Of a stretch of 64,000 nt of DNA, positions 10,388 through 21,700 are shown piece after piece. Below the pieces are notes generated by a model. The model saw only the letters and a program-made list of their open reading frames with translations, did not search any database and was not told the origin of the DNA. Made by a program: the position numbers and the translations under genes. This stretch comes from Volvox africanus (Eukaryota > Chlorophyta > Chlorophyceae > Chlamydomonadales > Volvocaceae). Where the stretch lies: contig BSDZ01000019.1 in the NCBI GenBank assembly GCA_030268105.1, forward strand, positions 2,729,501 through 2,793,500, read 5' to 3'. How positions within the stretch are numbered: position 1 is the stretch's first letter; each line of letters starts with the position of its first letter.

Positions 10388-11683
10388 CCGACCTCCCGAG
10401 CCTCATCTTTTCGAGCCCTGCTGGCTGTGGCTGCGGCTAGGGGATTGCAGGTGCATCAGTTGGATGTCGCCACTGCTTTCCTAAATGGAGAGTTGAAAGA
10501 GGAAATATGGATGAAAGAGCCGCCAGGCTACGAGTCAAAGACCCCGGGCGTGGCTTGTCGTCTGCTGAGATCGATTTATGGGCTCCGACAGGCGTCGCGG
10601 TGCTGGTACGATAAGTTGTGTACTAAATTTGCGGAGATTGGCCTGTTTCCATCAAAGTCGGACCCGGCTATGTTTGTGAAAGTAGACGAGAAGGGGGTGA
10701 TTTTGGCACTGGTGCATGTGGACGACATGTGTGTTGCTGCCAAGACGCAAGAACTGGTCAACCGGATCAAGAGGGCCATCGGCGGACTATTTAAAGTCCG
10801 GGACTTGGAAGAGATCAAGGTCTTCTTGGGAATGGAGGTGACCAGGCGTGAGAACGGGGACATCACACTGTCCCAGGCGAGCTACGTGGAACGCATATTG
10901 AGTGCGCATGGTCTTGGCGATGTGAAGCCGAGGGTTTTACCTATGGCTGTGGGTACGCGGGTGACACTCGCAAAGGAGGATGCAGAGGTGTTGGAGGATT
11001 CAATGGCGTACAGGGCGTTAGTAGGCGAGCTCAATTACTTGGCGGTGAGCACTCGCCCGGACTTGGCATTTGCGATAAGCGTGCTGTCAAGGTATATGGC
11101 TAAACCGACGAAGGCAGCCATGGGGATGGCAAAAGGAGTGCTTAGGTATGTCGCTGGCACCCGCCATCTAGGCCTAGTTTTCCGGCGGAGGTTGTCAGAA
11201 GTCTTTGATGGTTACTCCGATTCTGATTGGGCCGGGGACATGGATACCCGGCGGTCGACGACGGGGTACGTCTTTAGGGTAAACGGTACGGCAGTGAGCT
11301 GGAGCAGTCAACTCCAGCGTACTGTGGCGGCGTCATCAGTAGAGGCGGAGTACCAGGCCCTTTCGGCTGCAGTCCGTGAAGCGCTGTGGCTGTTGAAGCT
11401 GTGCGAGGACTTGGGAGTTGGGGCGTCTCAGATGAGGATCCAGGTGGATTCCCAAGGGGCGATGAACCTGGGCAACAATCCCATCACATCGCCACGTTCC
11501 AAGCACATTGATGTGCAGCATCACTTGGTGCGTGAGCGGGTAGCCAGTGGTGAGGTGGCGCTGAAGTACTGCTGTACGGAGAAGATGGTTGCAGACGCCT
11601 TGACAAAGGCTCTGCCTGAGGCGAAGTTTACGTGGTGCCGTCGTGAGATGGGCCTAGACGTGGTGGAGACCAAAGGCCGGTAA
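10388..11683 (+). pseudogene. Copia family-2 reverse transcriptase-RNase H (left arm)
   Basis: The open frame begins inside RT (TSRASSFRALLAVAAARG), so the RT N-terminus is missing. It continues with QLDVATAFLNGELKEEIWM, YGLRQASRCWYDKL, the catalytic ALVHVDD, FLGMEVTRRE, GELNYLAVSTRPDLAF, then RNase H with YSDSDWAGD, SSVEAEYQALSAAVREALWL, DSQGAMNLGNNP and EKMVADALTKAL, and ends GLDVVETKGR at 11683. The catalytic pair is HVDD rather than the commoner YVDD, as in all copia copies here. It is fused upstream to family-1 gag only by the block insertion and is not a genuine chimeric gene. Confidence 0.9.
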
Positions 11684-11722
11684 CAGACGTGCAGATACGG
11701 CAGTTTGTTTTGACGACGTTTG

Positions 11723-11735
11723 TCCCGAGGGGGTG
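11723..11735 (+). promoter_or_regulatory. Polypurine tract of copia family 2
   Basis: The purine-rich CCGAGGGGGTG lies directly before the LTR start TGTTAAG at 11736. Copia A has the closely similar CCGAGGGGGCG at the same place, so this is the likely plus-strand primer. Confidence 0.75.
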
Positions 11736-12295
11736 TGTTAAGTTGTGCGGGACAAAACATCTCTTTTATTGGTGACCATTCTGATGGCACCAGGATATGA
11801 ACTTTGGTCGCATAGCAGCGACCTGTTGGTAGCGGGATTCAAACCCGCATCGCGCCAATGAGTTCGCGCTGTTGTGATGTCTTAGGACGATGCTTGCATA
11901 GCTTGCGTTTACTGACAACTAAGTTGTTGTTAGGCAATCGCGATTCGTATATTCGTATATACGAACGCGATGAAGCTGCAAGTAGGTGCAGGAAGCTGCG
12001 AGAAGGTACCGAACCTTGGCACGCGCGTTCGACCGCGATGACCCGTGGGTCGGTGACGGGGATTTCGGTACAAGGTTAGGAACCTTGTGGTAGCTGAAGT
12101 ACAGTTTGCCTTGATATAAATAGGCAAACTGTTCTATAACATTTGCTCTTCCCTAATCGGTCCTTACTTGGATAAGCTCTCTCCTATCCACTCCTTGTAA
12201 CAGCTGAATCTACCTTAATCGTCCTACTCTGCTGAACAGAGCGGCTTCCCTTCCGCTGTGCCCGTCAGCATCTACCTTAAGCCGTCTACTCAACA
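11736..12295 (+). mobile_element. LTR of copia family 2, left arm, with internal insertion
   Basis: It starts TGTTAAGTTG and ends CTCAACA just before the primer site. Without the insertion at 11746-12063 it is 242 bp, the same length as the right-arm LTR at 25205-25446, to which it is nearly identical. It serves as 3' LTR for the RT-RNase H on its left and 5' LTR for the gag-pol on its right, as in a one-LTR circle. Confidence 0.85.
11746..12063 (-). mobile_element. 318-bp insertion with tRNA-like head (SINE candidate)
   Basis: The right-arm LTR reads TTAAGTTG followed directly by TTCGGTAC. The left arm has 318 extra bases between these two words, so the insertion is proven by comparison. 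On the - strand it contains GCGGGTTTGAATCCCGC, a good tRNA T-arm with B-box, followed by TACCAACAGG. Before it is a GCGC/GCGC stem like a long variable arm. No proper anticodon arm is formed and no clear target duplication is seen. Confidence 0.5.
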
Positions 12296-12309
12296 GGTTA
12301 TGAGCCCCG
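12296..12309 (+). promoter_or_regulatory. Primer binding site, family-2 left arm
   Basis: GGTTATGAGCCCCG follows the LTR end CAACA directly. It has the same internal-tRNA type as the other copia elements. Confidence 0.8.
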
Positions 12310-12444
12310 GCTCGTGAAGCCGGTTAAGTCATCTGCCAATCGGAGATTGCTGCAACGTCTGCCGATTCGGCGAGTGCTAAGTAAGCTGGGACGTCGGCAA
12401 CAGCAACGCGCCTGTTTTGAGCGGTTAGCTGGACGTCGGTTAAG

Positions 12445-15054
12445 ATGGGTAAGGGGACGTTAAAAGAGCCCCTAGGATTGAGTAACTATGCAACCTGGTC
12501 GTTTCGATTTGAGGCCCTCATGCATGAGGAGAAGATAAGTAGGTGGTTGCAAGAGGATCCCATGACGGACGAGGATGTTGAGGCATCGCGTTTAGTCAGG
12601 GACTATATGATTAAGAATGTGCAGGATTGTCATTTGCCTGTTCTGCGCGCGGCCAACAATGCGCGCCAGGCATGGGATGCTTTGGCGGCCGTTTTCGCCG
12701 CCAATAGCGATGCAAGGAAGTCGCAGCTCCTGGCTGAGTTGTCCGGAGTGCGCATGGGATCTGCGGAAGTGTTGCCGGTGTACATTGCTCGAGTGCGCAA
12801 TCTGCACACAGATCTGCTGCAGGTCGGACATCCGATTACGGAGAGGGAAGTCTGTTTTCAGCTGTTGAACGGGCTTTCGAAGAAGTTCTCGATGATTGTG
12901 GCCATTTTGACGTCTTGCGGTATCCTGACTTTGGAGAACGTGAGTTCGCAATTGTTGGCGTTTGAGAAGCGTGTAGACGCGGAAAATGCGCGCGAGGAAT
13001 CTGCGGCCTTTTTCGGCATTGGACAAGGAGATGGTCGGAGAGCTGGACCGTCGACGCGTGGCGGAAATGTTTTTTCCGCACCTGGTCGAGGTCGCGGTGG
13101 GCCGCTGCATTGCTGGAGATGTGGCGAGCCAGGGCATATTGCGCGGCTATGTCAAAAGGCGCGGATGCCGCAACTGTCGGGACCGATGGGTCAAGCATCG
13201 GGGTCCCAGGACAGGTCGGGCGGGTCATCATACCGCCGCGACGGTGAGAGCCGCCAAGGAGCGGCGGGCAACGACATGCGCAAGTCAAGTGAGCGTGGGT
13301 CGGGTGCTTCGGGACAAAGGTCTGAGCATCCGGGGAATAGCGCATTCATGACCTATGGGTCGTATAGGATGGACGGATGGTACGTCGATTCCGGTGCGTC
13401 ACAGCACATCACTTATGATGAGCGAGACCTTATTAACGTGAGGAGGCTTGATACCTCATCCAGTTTTGACATCTATAGCATTGGAGGTGAAGTGCTGCGG
13501 CCTGTTGCGATGGGCACACTGGTGCTCGCACCCAATTTCTGCCCGGGCCTGACCGCAACTATTGCGGATGTGTACCTGATTCCGGAGAGCCAAGTTAAGG
13601 TGCTCTCAGTGGCTGTCATGAGCAAGACGGGAGCCGTCGTGCGTTTCGATGAGTCCGTCGTTACCATCTGCCGCCACGGTAGGATTGTGTTGACGGGTCA
13701 CCGTGAAGGAAACCTGTACGCACTGGAGTGTCGGGCGGCATCAGATGGTGGGCAACGAGGAGAGTTTGTTGGAGCAACCCACGCCAAGCCGGCGAATGAG
13801 GTTGAGAACTTGTGGCACCGACGGTATGGACATATCGGGGTTGGACAGTTTGAGCGCCTGGTAAGGCACAACCTAGTGTACGGCATTGATCTCAATGCAC
13901 GTAAGGCATCCACGACTGACACGTGTGAAACGTGTGTGATGTCGAAGCAGAGTCGTGGAAGGCATGCTTCTACGGGCCATAAGTCGGAAAGGTCGATGGA
14001 GTTGGTGCACATGGATGTGTGTGGGCCGATGCCCGAGGAGTCACCAAACGGGTCTCGGTACATGACTGTTTTGTATGATAACTACACAAAGTTTTCGGCC
14101 GTTGCGTTTACGGACACGAAGGAGACCGTAAAAGAGGTGGTGACTATGATCACCCAGTTGGAGAATATGTGTGGAAATCGAACCTGGGAGATCCGGTCCG
14201 ACCGCGGTGGAGAGTTTCTGAATGAGGAGTTACGGTCATTCTTTCACCAGAAGGGGATTAGGCATGGAATGACGGTAGGTTATACACCCGAACAGAATGG
14301 AGCTGCAGAGCGTTTGAACCGCACGCTGATTGAGAAGATGCGGGCTCTGCTGATTGATTCCAAGTTACCTCAAGAAATGTGGGCTGAGGCGGCTGCGACG
14401 GCCAACTATCTCAGAAATATTTCGCCCGCTGAGGGGGTGCAGTGCACTCCGTATGAGTTGTTTAAAGGCAAGATCCCTGAGGTGGGACACCTGCGAGTGT
14501 TTGGGTGTGTTGCGTACGTCCACATACCTAAGGTGAAGAGAAACAAGCTGGACCCGGTTAGCCGAAAAGGGGTCCTGGTGGGATATGGCAATGGCGGACA
14601 GTATCGAATTTTGTTCCCCGATGGAGCAGTGTCGGTGCATACAGACGTGGAGTTTGATGAGGGGGTGATTGGAATGCCCCAGTCACGTCGTAAGCTGTCC
14701 TCAATGCGGGAGGATGATGATACAGACACTGATACGGATACAGAGATGGGGGAACTGCGGTCACGAGCACCGCCTCCCGTTGTCTCGAACGGTGGTAACG
14801 GCAGATCTACATCAAGTGCCGAGACGGCTAACAACCAAATGGGGCCGAATGCCAGTGCAACGCCAAGCACGAGTGGGGCGACAGCGGGAGCTGGCCCGTC
14901 GGGTAGTCAACCCGATACCCGGAACTGGTCGACTACTGAGGGTAATAGTGACGACGATGAGGAGGAGGACATGGAGACGGACGACGGCTTGGACGAGGAT
15001 GAAGGGTTCGTCGGTCGCTACCCAGTACGAGATCGAAAGCGCCCATGTGAGTGG
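12445..15054 (+). pseudogene. Copia family-2 gag-protease-integrase (left arm)
   Basis: The frame is uninterrupted from ATG 12445. Gag starts MGKGTLKEPLGLSNYATWSF and ends with a zinc knuckle CWRCGEPGHIARLC (near residues 225-240). Protease has WYVDSGASQHITYDERD. Integrase has the HHCC finger (WHRRYGHIG to CETCVMSKQ) and a DDE core with VHMDVCGPM, IRSDRGGEF and TPEQNGAAERLN. An acidic linker with Asp/Thr repeats follows. At 15054, after CEW, the copia sequence stops and runs into the opposing arm, so RT and RNase H are absent downstream; the annotated frame runs on to 15180 in unrelated sequence. Compared with the right arm it lacks one Lys codon near 14136. Defective because truncated. Confidence 0.9.
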
Positions 15055-15233
15055 TTCACACCAGTTCCCATGTCCCATTGGCGAGCTGTGCCTCTATCTC
15101 TGCGTCCATGGCCTTCCCCCACTCACGACTTTGTGGTCCGTGCACAGCTTCTTCGTACGTCGCTGGCTCCTTCAGCCTAATCGCTATATTGACCCGTTGT
15201 GATACCGTCCTCTCATTGCACCACCACTCACAT
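15055..15233 (-). repeat. Unpaired centre of the large palindrome
   Basis: The two arms pair from 15054 outward on the left and from about 15234 on the right. The 179 bp between them occurs only once and belongs to the - strand copy, encoding the start of the pre-RT region (WCNERTVSQRVN to ANGTWELV). The junction with the left arm is at 15054/15055. Confidence 0.8.
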
Positions 15234-16510
15234 GGGTGCTTTCGATCTCGTACTGGGTAGCGACCGATGAACCCTTCATCCTCGTCCAAGCCGTCGTCCG
15301 TCTCCATGTCCTCCTCCTCATCGTCATCACTATTACCCTCAGTAATCGACCAGTTCCGGGTATCGGGTTGACTACCCGACGGGCCAGCTCCCGCTGTCGC
15401 CCCACTCGTGCTTGGCGTTGCACTGGCATTCGGCCCCATTTGGTTGTTAGCCGTCTCGGCACTTGATGTAGATCTGCCGTTATCACCGTTCAAGACAACG
15501 GGAGGCGGTGCTCGTGACCACAGTTCCCCCATCTCTGTATCCGTATCAGTGTCTGTATCATCATCCTCCCGCATTGAGGACAGCTTACGACGTGACTGGG
15601 GCATTCCAATCACCCCCTCATCAAACTCCACGTCTGTATGCACCGACACTGCTCCATCGGGGAACAAAATTCGATACTGTCCGCCGTTGCCATATCCCAC
15701 CAGGACCCCTTTTCGGCTAACCGGGTCCAGCTTGTTTCTCTTCACCTTAGGTATGTGGACGTACGCAACACACCCAAACACTCGCAGGTGTCCCACCTCA
15801 GGGATCTTGCCTTTAAACAACTCATACGGAGTGCACTGCACCCCCTCAGCGGGCGAAATATTTCTGAGATAGTTGGCCGTCGCAGCCGCCTCAGCCCACA
15901 TTTCTTGAGGTAACTTGGAATCAATCAGCAGAGCCCGCATCTTCTCAATCAGCGTGCGGTTCAAACGCTCTGCAGCTCCATTCTGTTCGGGTGTATACCC
16001 TACCGTCATTCCATGCCTAATCCCCTTCTGGCGAAAGAATGACCGTAACTCCTCATTCAGAAACTCTCCACCGCGGTCGGACCGGATCTCCCAGGTTCGA
16101 TTTCCGCACATATTCTCCAACTGGGTGATCATAGTCACCACCTTCTCTTTTACGGTCTCCTTCGTGTCCGTAAACGCAACGGCCGAAAACTTTGTGTAGT
16201 TATCATACAAAACAGTCATGTACCGAGACCCGTTTGGTGACTCCTCAGGCATCGGCCCACACACATCCATGTGCACCAACTCCATCGACCTTTCCGACTT
16301 ATGGCCCGTAGAAGCATGCCTTCCATGACTCTGCTTCGACATCACACACGTTTCACACGTGTCAGTCGTGGATGCCTTACGTGCATTGAGATCAATGCCG
16401 TACACTAGGTTGTGCCTTACCAGGCGCTCAAACTGTCCAACCCCGATATGTCCATACCGTCGGTGCCACAAGTTCTCAACCTCATTCGCCGGCTTGGCGT
16501 GGGTTGCTCC
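15056..16510 (-). pseudogene. Copia family-2 integrase and pre-RT region (right arm)
   Basis: Read on the - strand it begins in the integrase zinc finger (THAKPANEVENLWHRRYGHI), contains RSDRGGEF and TPEQNGAAERLNRT, the acidic linker, and ends with LKEPATYEEAVHGPQSREWG and ANGTWELV at 15056. It is the mirror of 13770-15054. Its upstream half lies at 23726-25056 because G was inserted after 16510 (target GCTCC). With G removed the frame continues. RT is not downstream but at 26958-25499, as expected of a permuted copy. Confidence 0.88.
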
Positions 16511-17334
16511 TGTTGTGCTACGGTTCATTTCCCGCCGACGCGTAGGTCGACGCGATCCTACGAGGCGAAGTGCTTTTGTGATGAACGCATTGCATATGAA
16601 TGAATCTGCATGATATAAATGTATTCGTGTACATTTATATATGCATTTGGCATGTTGTCATTATCCATCGCGACATCGCATCATGGCAAATCCGCCTAGC
16701 ATGCATGAAAGCCCGAATCATTGAAGTGCGCATTATGCTCGTGCTACGAAACGATAAGTAATATTATCTGATATAATATTACTTCATTACAGCACACGTT
16801 GAGAGCGCCGCACTCGTCGCGATGCATGCCCTGCAACCGGATATCGCTATCCGGACCCTTGCATCATGCGAATGCCGGAAAGGCTATTACGTTGTTATAC
16901 GTAGACATCGCCTATACGCAGTAGGGTTGTCACATCTAGGATCGGCCTCCTAATGTGAATCGTACGGCACTGCGATGCTGCGAGTATAACAGATGCGAGG
17001 ACGGCTAAGCTAGACAAGACATTCGATACCGGAGAACACTCGTGTGTTCTATATTACTATTTCTATACACTATTCTACTTAGCCCGAGCTAAGCCTGAAC
17101 TTCGCTAATCACCGCCGCGTGATGATTGCTTGCTTCCGGCGCTGACGGCGATTTCGTCCATTGCATCGTTCTGATCCGTAATACTGTAAGTTATATCTCT
17201 CTTCGTCTTGAAGTCTTCCGCTGTCTCTGTTTGCTCGCGCTTGCCTTGCTGTACTTGCAAGTGCTCGCGCATCGTTGTCGAGAGTCTCCAGACGTGCAGA
17301 TACTTATGAGCAAACGCGAACGAGAGGTACAACA
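16511..17334 (+). mobile_element. G 5' LTR
   Basis: It starts TGTTGTGCTACGG and ends GGTACAACA. AT-rich stem-loops lie at 16613-16640 (11-bp arms) and 16756-16784 (11-bp arms). A further stem-loop at 16837-16854 matches one in the LTRs of M, N and O. Promoter elements cannot be fixed by eye. Confidence 0.92.
16837..16854 (+). promoter_or_regulatory. Conserved LTR stem-loop in G
   Basis: CCGGATA and TATCCGG pair around TCGC. The context GCAACC before and GGACC after is shared with the palindrome CCGAATATCGATATTCGG in the M, N and O LTRs (31426-31443, 35898-35915, 38319-38336, 44320-44337; the M and N copies are inverted with their elements). The A-T pair of the latter is G-C here, a paired change. 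Confidence 0.6.
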
Positions 17335-17337
17335 ATT

Positions 17338-17352
17338 TGGTATCGAGACAGG
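17338..17352 (+). promoter_or_regulatory. G primer binding site (tRNA 3'-end type)
   Basis: TGGTATCGAGACAGG starts three bases after the LTR. Its complement ends in GATACCA, so it would pair with a tRNA 3' end including CCA. The same site follows the 5' LTR of O (38822). I cannot name the tRNA. Confidence 0.75.
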
Positions 17353-17401
17353 TTCGTTGCCTAACTGTCTCTCTTTCTCTAATCGGAAGTAGGTTCTTTC
17401 T

Positions 17402-18780
17402 ATGGCGAGTTCCAGCGACGAACCACAAGGACCGCTAGATACTTTTGCCGAAGACCTAGGCCGCGCCGTTTTGGACGCCGCCGCTTCCGGTTTGTAATTG
17501 TTTAATTGCTTTTGTTTAGATTGCTGCATTTGTTGTGTAAGTGTACGCTCTGAGTCGCAGGTAATCTCAGTGCACCGGCATTGCTTGCCGCGGCGACTGA
17601 GACCGGCGTTCGTCCGGATCAGTTGGCGACTCTCATTGCCCAAACTACGGAGATCAGGACTCAGCTGGGCAATTACTTGCTGAGTTTGCTGAATCTTCTC
17701 AAGAGTACTGTCGTGAACACGAATATGGACAACACTGCTGGACCAAGGGTTCTGCCATTACCTCAAGCTCGAGGGCATGATGACATCCCTGAGGTGATGA
17801 GATTGTCGATTCCCGTTCCTAGGCTCAATATTTCGCTGACCGACAAGACACCAGGGCATAGCATAGCCGATGCAACTCGTGCGTACGTGCGTGACGCTAA
17901 AAAGTACCTCCAAGCTGTTCATGGTGGCGATAATGACGGTATCAGGTGTCTCTTCGTTGGTAACACCCTCGAGGGCTCAGCGAAGGACTGGTATCGCAAT
18001 TGGACCAATGCCCGGGGCAACTATACTTTTGACGAGTTGGTCGCCGCTTTGCTCGCACGATTCGCTACTGAGGTTCAAGCACGCGATGTGGAAGCTCGTA
18101 ACGTTTTGGCAGCCGGTAGCTACCACATGCGTCGGGATGAAAATGTACCTGCGTACCAGTCACGCTTCGAAGCACTTGTGACTCCCATTGCTGACCTCAC
18201 CGAATCTGAGCGTGTCTTTTGGTTTAGGCGAGGCCTAACGAAACTTTTGGCTAAATGGTGCGCCACTGACTTGGTTGGAGCGCAGATCAAGTCGTATGAC
18301 GTGTTGGTCGCTTTTGCTAAGGGCGCGGAGATACGACTCCTTGCCGGCGAGGAAGAAGTCAAGTCTGCCCCTCGTGCAAATGCCGTGCAAGTGCAGGATC
18401 CGCTTGGGGAAGCTGTAGCTCTCGACCAGGACCTCGGCGCGACCCGCCCCACGCCTACTGCCGCGACGCGACGCAGCAACGGGCAACGCAAGGCGCGCGG
18501 GGGCGCTAGCTCGGGTGTCCGTGGTACAGGAGGAGCAGGTCCGAGCTCGGACCCAGCTAGGAACAGGAAGCGTGGTGGTGCGCCGTCGTCGGCAGCCGCA
18601 CAGCGTTCCGACCCCAACGCGAAGCGTACTCGTACGGACGACACATTTATGCCAAAATGGAATTGCAATCGTTCCGAATTCGAGCGTCGAAAATTGGCCA
18701 ACGTTTGTCTACGGTGTGCGGAGAGCCATTCTACGAAGGATTGCCCTCTAATGCCGCCGTTTGTACCTCAGCCGAAATAG
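17402..18780 (+). CDS. gag: G gag, with a probable 71-bp intron
   Basis: The long frame from 17561 to TAG 18778-18780 encodes a capsid-like retrotransposon Gag: RDAKKYLQAVHGG, FVGNTLEGSAKDWYRNWTNA, FDELVAALLARF and a C-terminal knuckle CLRCAESHSTKDC (CX2CX3HX4C). It has no ATG before 17728. An ATG at 17402 opens a short frame (MASSSDEPQGPLDTFAEDLG) that ends at a GT donor (17490); a CAG acceptor ends at 17560, and joining 17489 to 17561 keeps the frame with the LLAAATETGV segment. The same layout is visible, degenerated, in O (38898-39050). The product would be about 435 residues. Splicing is inference; starting at 17728 is the alternative. The Gag stop is in frame with pol. Confidence 0.82.
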
Positions 18781-21700
18781 GGGCTTGCCCGGGTTCCTGT
18801 GGAGGGGGCACCACCCGGGATTTCTGAACTAACGCGTGGTCGGTGGTCATCCTTACGGCCAGCCGTTAAGGCATTGTTGCCTTGTGTACTTGGACACATC
18901 GAGCGAGTCATTGCGCGACGCATCACGCTTGACGGACGCACGGGACTTCTCTGCTTCGACCCGTTGTGTAATTTGTTTACACCTCGCCGTCCCCTGTCGT
19001 CTATCGATCTGTCTAACCACGTGGTTTTGTTCATCCCCTCGTCTCTGCGTGAGATGTCGGAACAGTTGGCCATATACAGGAGATGTAGGCGTCAATATCC
19101 AGGCACTGCCGCATGTGTATTACTCCCTGCTTTCTGTCGGCGCAAGGCAGAGGCATTGTTAAGGGGTATGCGGCATGTCCACCGGTTCGAGCCGGGCACC
19201 GTTTTGTTTAATGGTGTGGATCGGGAGGGTACGCTGGCTCCGTGGCCACACCTATCCTACTCGGTTGACGTTTGGTACGAAGCTCCTGATGGGGGTGCCG
19301 TTGGTTACGGACCCGCCTTAAGTGCACTGACGTTGTCTGCTGGGCAGTCGCTCGTAGATAACCGTGTCCCTGTGGTTCAGATCGGTTTGAATGGCCGTAC
19401 TCTGAAGGCACTTGTTGACACCGGTGCCAGCGACGACTTCATCTCTGTCGCAGAGGTGAATGCGCTGGGGTTGTCCCCAGAGTCGTCTGATTGTCCACAG
19501 GTTACCCTTGCTGACGGGGGTAAGCATCCCATCGTGGGCAGGATTACCCTTAGCCTATCGTTAGGCCCTTTGCGTGTTGTGACCCGGCCGTACGTGCTGC
19601 AGGGCTTAGCAGAGACTGCACCGTACATAATGGGGTCGTCGACATTACGACAGTACCGCGCGCGCATCGACATGGAGACCGCAACCCTGCATATGTGCAA
19701 GGGTACTCTGTCGATTAAGGTACCTTTCCTGTCGTTCGAACATGTCACACCAAAGGAGGGCGAAACTGAGGCGGTGCCTATGGTTAATTTCGCTGTGACC
19801 GCAATGGCCGCGCGAATCGAACCAGAGCTAGTCGGGCGTAAGGAGGCCGTCCGTTTGTTACGGAAGGGTGCCCACGGACTGCTTTTAAGGCCGCGGGTGA
19901 GCTGTTGTGTCACCACCGCGCAGATTTCTGCGGATCCTGAGGTTGAGGCCCTACTGTCGCAGTATGAGGACGTCTTTAAAGATATCCCTGGCCTACCACC
20001 TATGCGTCCTGTTGATCACACAATTCCTCTCATGCCTGGAGCGCAGCCTACAGCCCGGCCAATGTACAGGTTGAGTCCATTGGAGCTGGATGAGGTAAAG
20101 CGCCAGGTGACGGATTTGCTCGCGAAGGGTATGATACGCCCCAGCACATCCCCGTTTTCTGCACCGATTTTGTTTGTCGGTAAGAAGGATGGGACCTTGC
20201 GCATGTGCATCGATTACCGGGGGTTAAATGCGAATACGGTGAAAAATCGCTACCCTTTGCCACGCGTTGACGACCTGTTGGATAAGCTGAAGGGCTCGGC
20301 TTATTTTTCCTCAATTGACTTACAACAGGGCTACAATCAGATTCGCATCGCTGCCTCTGATATCCCGAAAACCGCTTTTCGGACGCCCTTCGGTCACTTT
20401 GAGTATACGGTCCTATCATTTGGCTTGACTAATGCCCCTGCGACGTTTCAGGCGGTTATGGACCGAATGTTTAGGCCGTTTATTGACAGGTTCGTTGTTT
20501 GCTACCTGGATGACATCTTGGTATATTCTAAGACGCGCGAGGAGCACTTGGAGCATCTTCGGCTCGTGCTCGACGTTATGAGGCGGGAGCAATTGTTTGC
20601 TAAACGTGCCAAATGCTTTTGGGCGCAGCCTCAGGTGGAATATTTGGGCCACATTGTGTCGGCCACTGGTGTGAAGATGGACCCGCGGAAGGTCGCCGTG
20701 GTTCGCGATTGGCCCGCGCCTCAGAACCTCACGGAGCTGCGTAAGTTCCTTGGCTTGACCAATTATTTCCGAAAGTTCATTGAAAAATATTCCATCATTG
20801 CGGCCCCGCTTACTAACTTAACTCGCAAAGGCGTTTTCGTTTCGCTCGAGTCGTGGACGTCGCAATGCCAGCGGGCATTCGAAGAGCTCAAACGAATCGT
20901 TGCCGAAGATGTCACCCTTGCATTCCCTGATTACTTGTTGCCATTTCGTGTTGAGGTAGTGTCTGATGCCTCAATATTTGGAAGCGGCGCTGTATTGTTA
21001 CAGGAAGGGCGACCGATCGCCTTCACGAGTAAGAAGTTTTCTGGTGCGGAAATTCGCTACACCACCGGGGAACAGGAGCTTCTGGCCGTGCTGCATGCTT
21101 TAAAGGAATGGCGCTGTTACCTTGAGGGACGCCCGTTTACTTTAAAGACTGACCATAAGCCCCTAACGTTTTTGCAAAGCGTTCCGACGTTGAACCGCCG
21201 TCAGGCTAGGTGGATGGAATACCTAGCTAGGTTCGACTGCACCTGGGAGTATATTTCTGGTAAATTGAATATTGCCGATGCTCTCAGTCGACATCCGTCG
21301 CTACACACTGCAATTTTGGCAGCGCCCATCGTGCGGCCGCGTAGCGAGGAGGTTCCGATCGCGACCGACCTCGCGGAGCGGTTGAAGGTTGCCTACAACG
21401 CAGACGCCTGGTTCGCGGACCCGGCTAATGTAGAAAACCTTCGCAAGCAGAATGGCCTTTGGCTACGGACGGAGGGTGCAGCTACGCAAATCCTCGTTCC
21501 GAACGACGACGCGCTACGCTACGATATCCTTGCGCGGTTCCACGAGGACCCGTTAGCAGGACACCCTGGTAGCAAGCGATTGATCGACTTGGTGCAACGT
21601 TCCTTTTGGTGGCCTCGTTTGGCTAAGGATGCGGCGAACTTCGTCCAGACATGCAGTCTGTGCCAGCGCAATAAGGCTTTGTCCGGTAAGGGCCATGGGT

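Noticed and set aside
10112..11683. A chimeric gag-RT gene in one open frame
   Set aside because: The fusion is created at 10384 by the block inserted in J gag. The other border (26958) shows the continuation of gag.
15408..15913. Separate + strand ORFs opposite the copia integrase
   Set aside because: They are shadows of the - strand copia frame and are repeated as shadows at 14365-14870 in the other arm.
13770..16510. Palindrome as a pure fold-back sequencing artefact
   Set aside because: The arms differ by a codon deletion, substitutions, a 318-bp insertion and the G insertion. An assembly problem still cannot be fully excluded.
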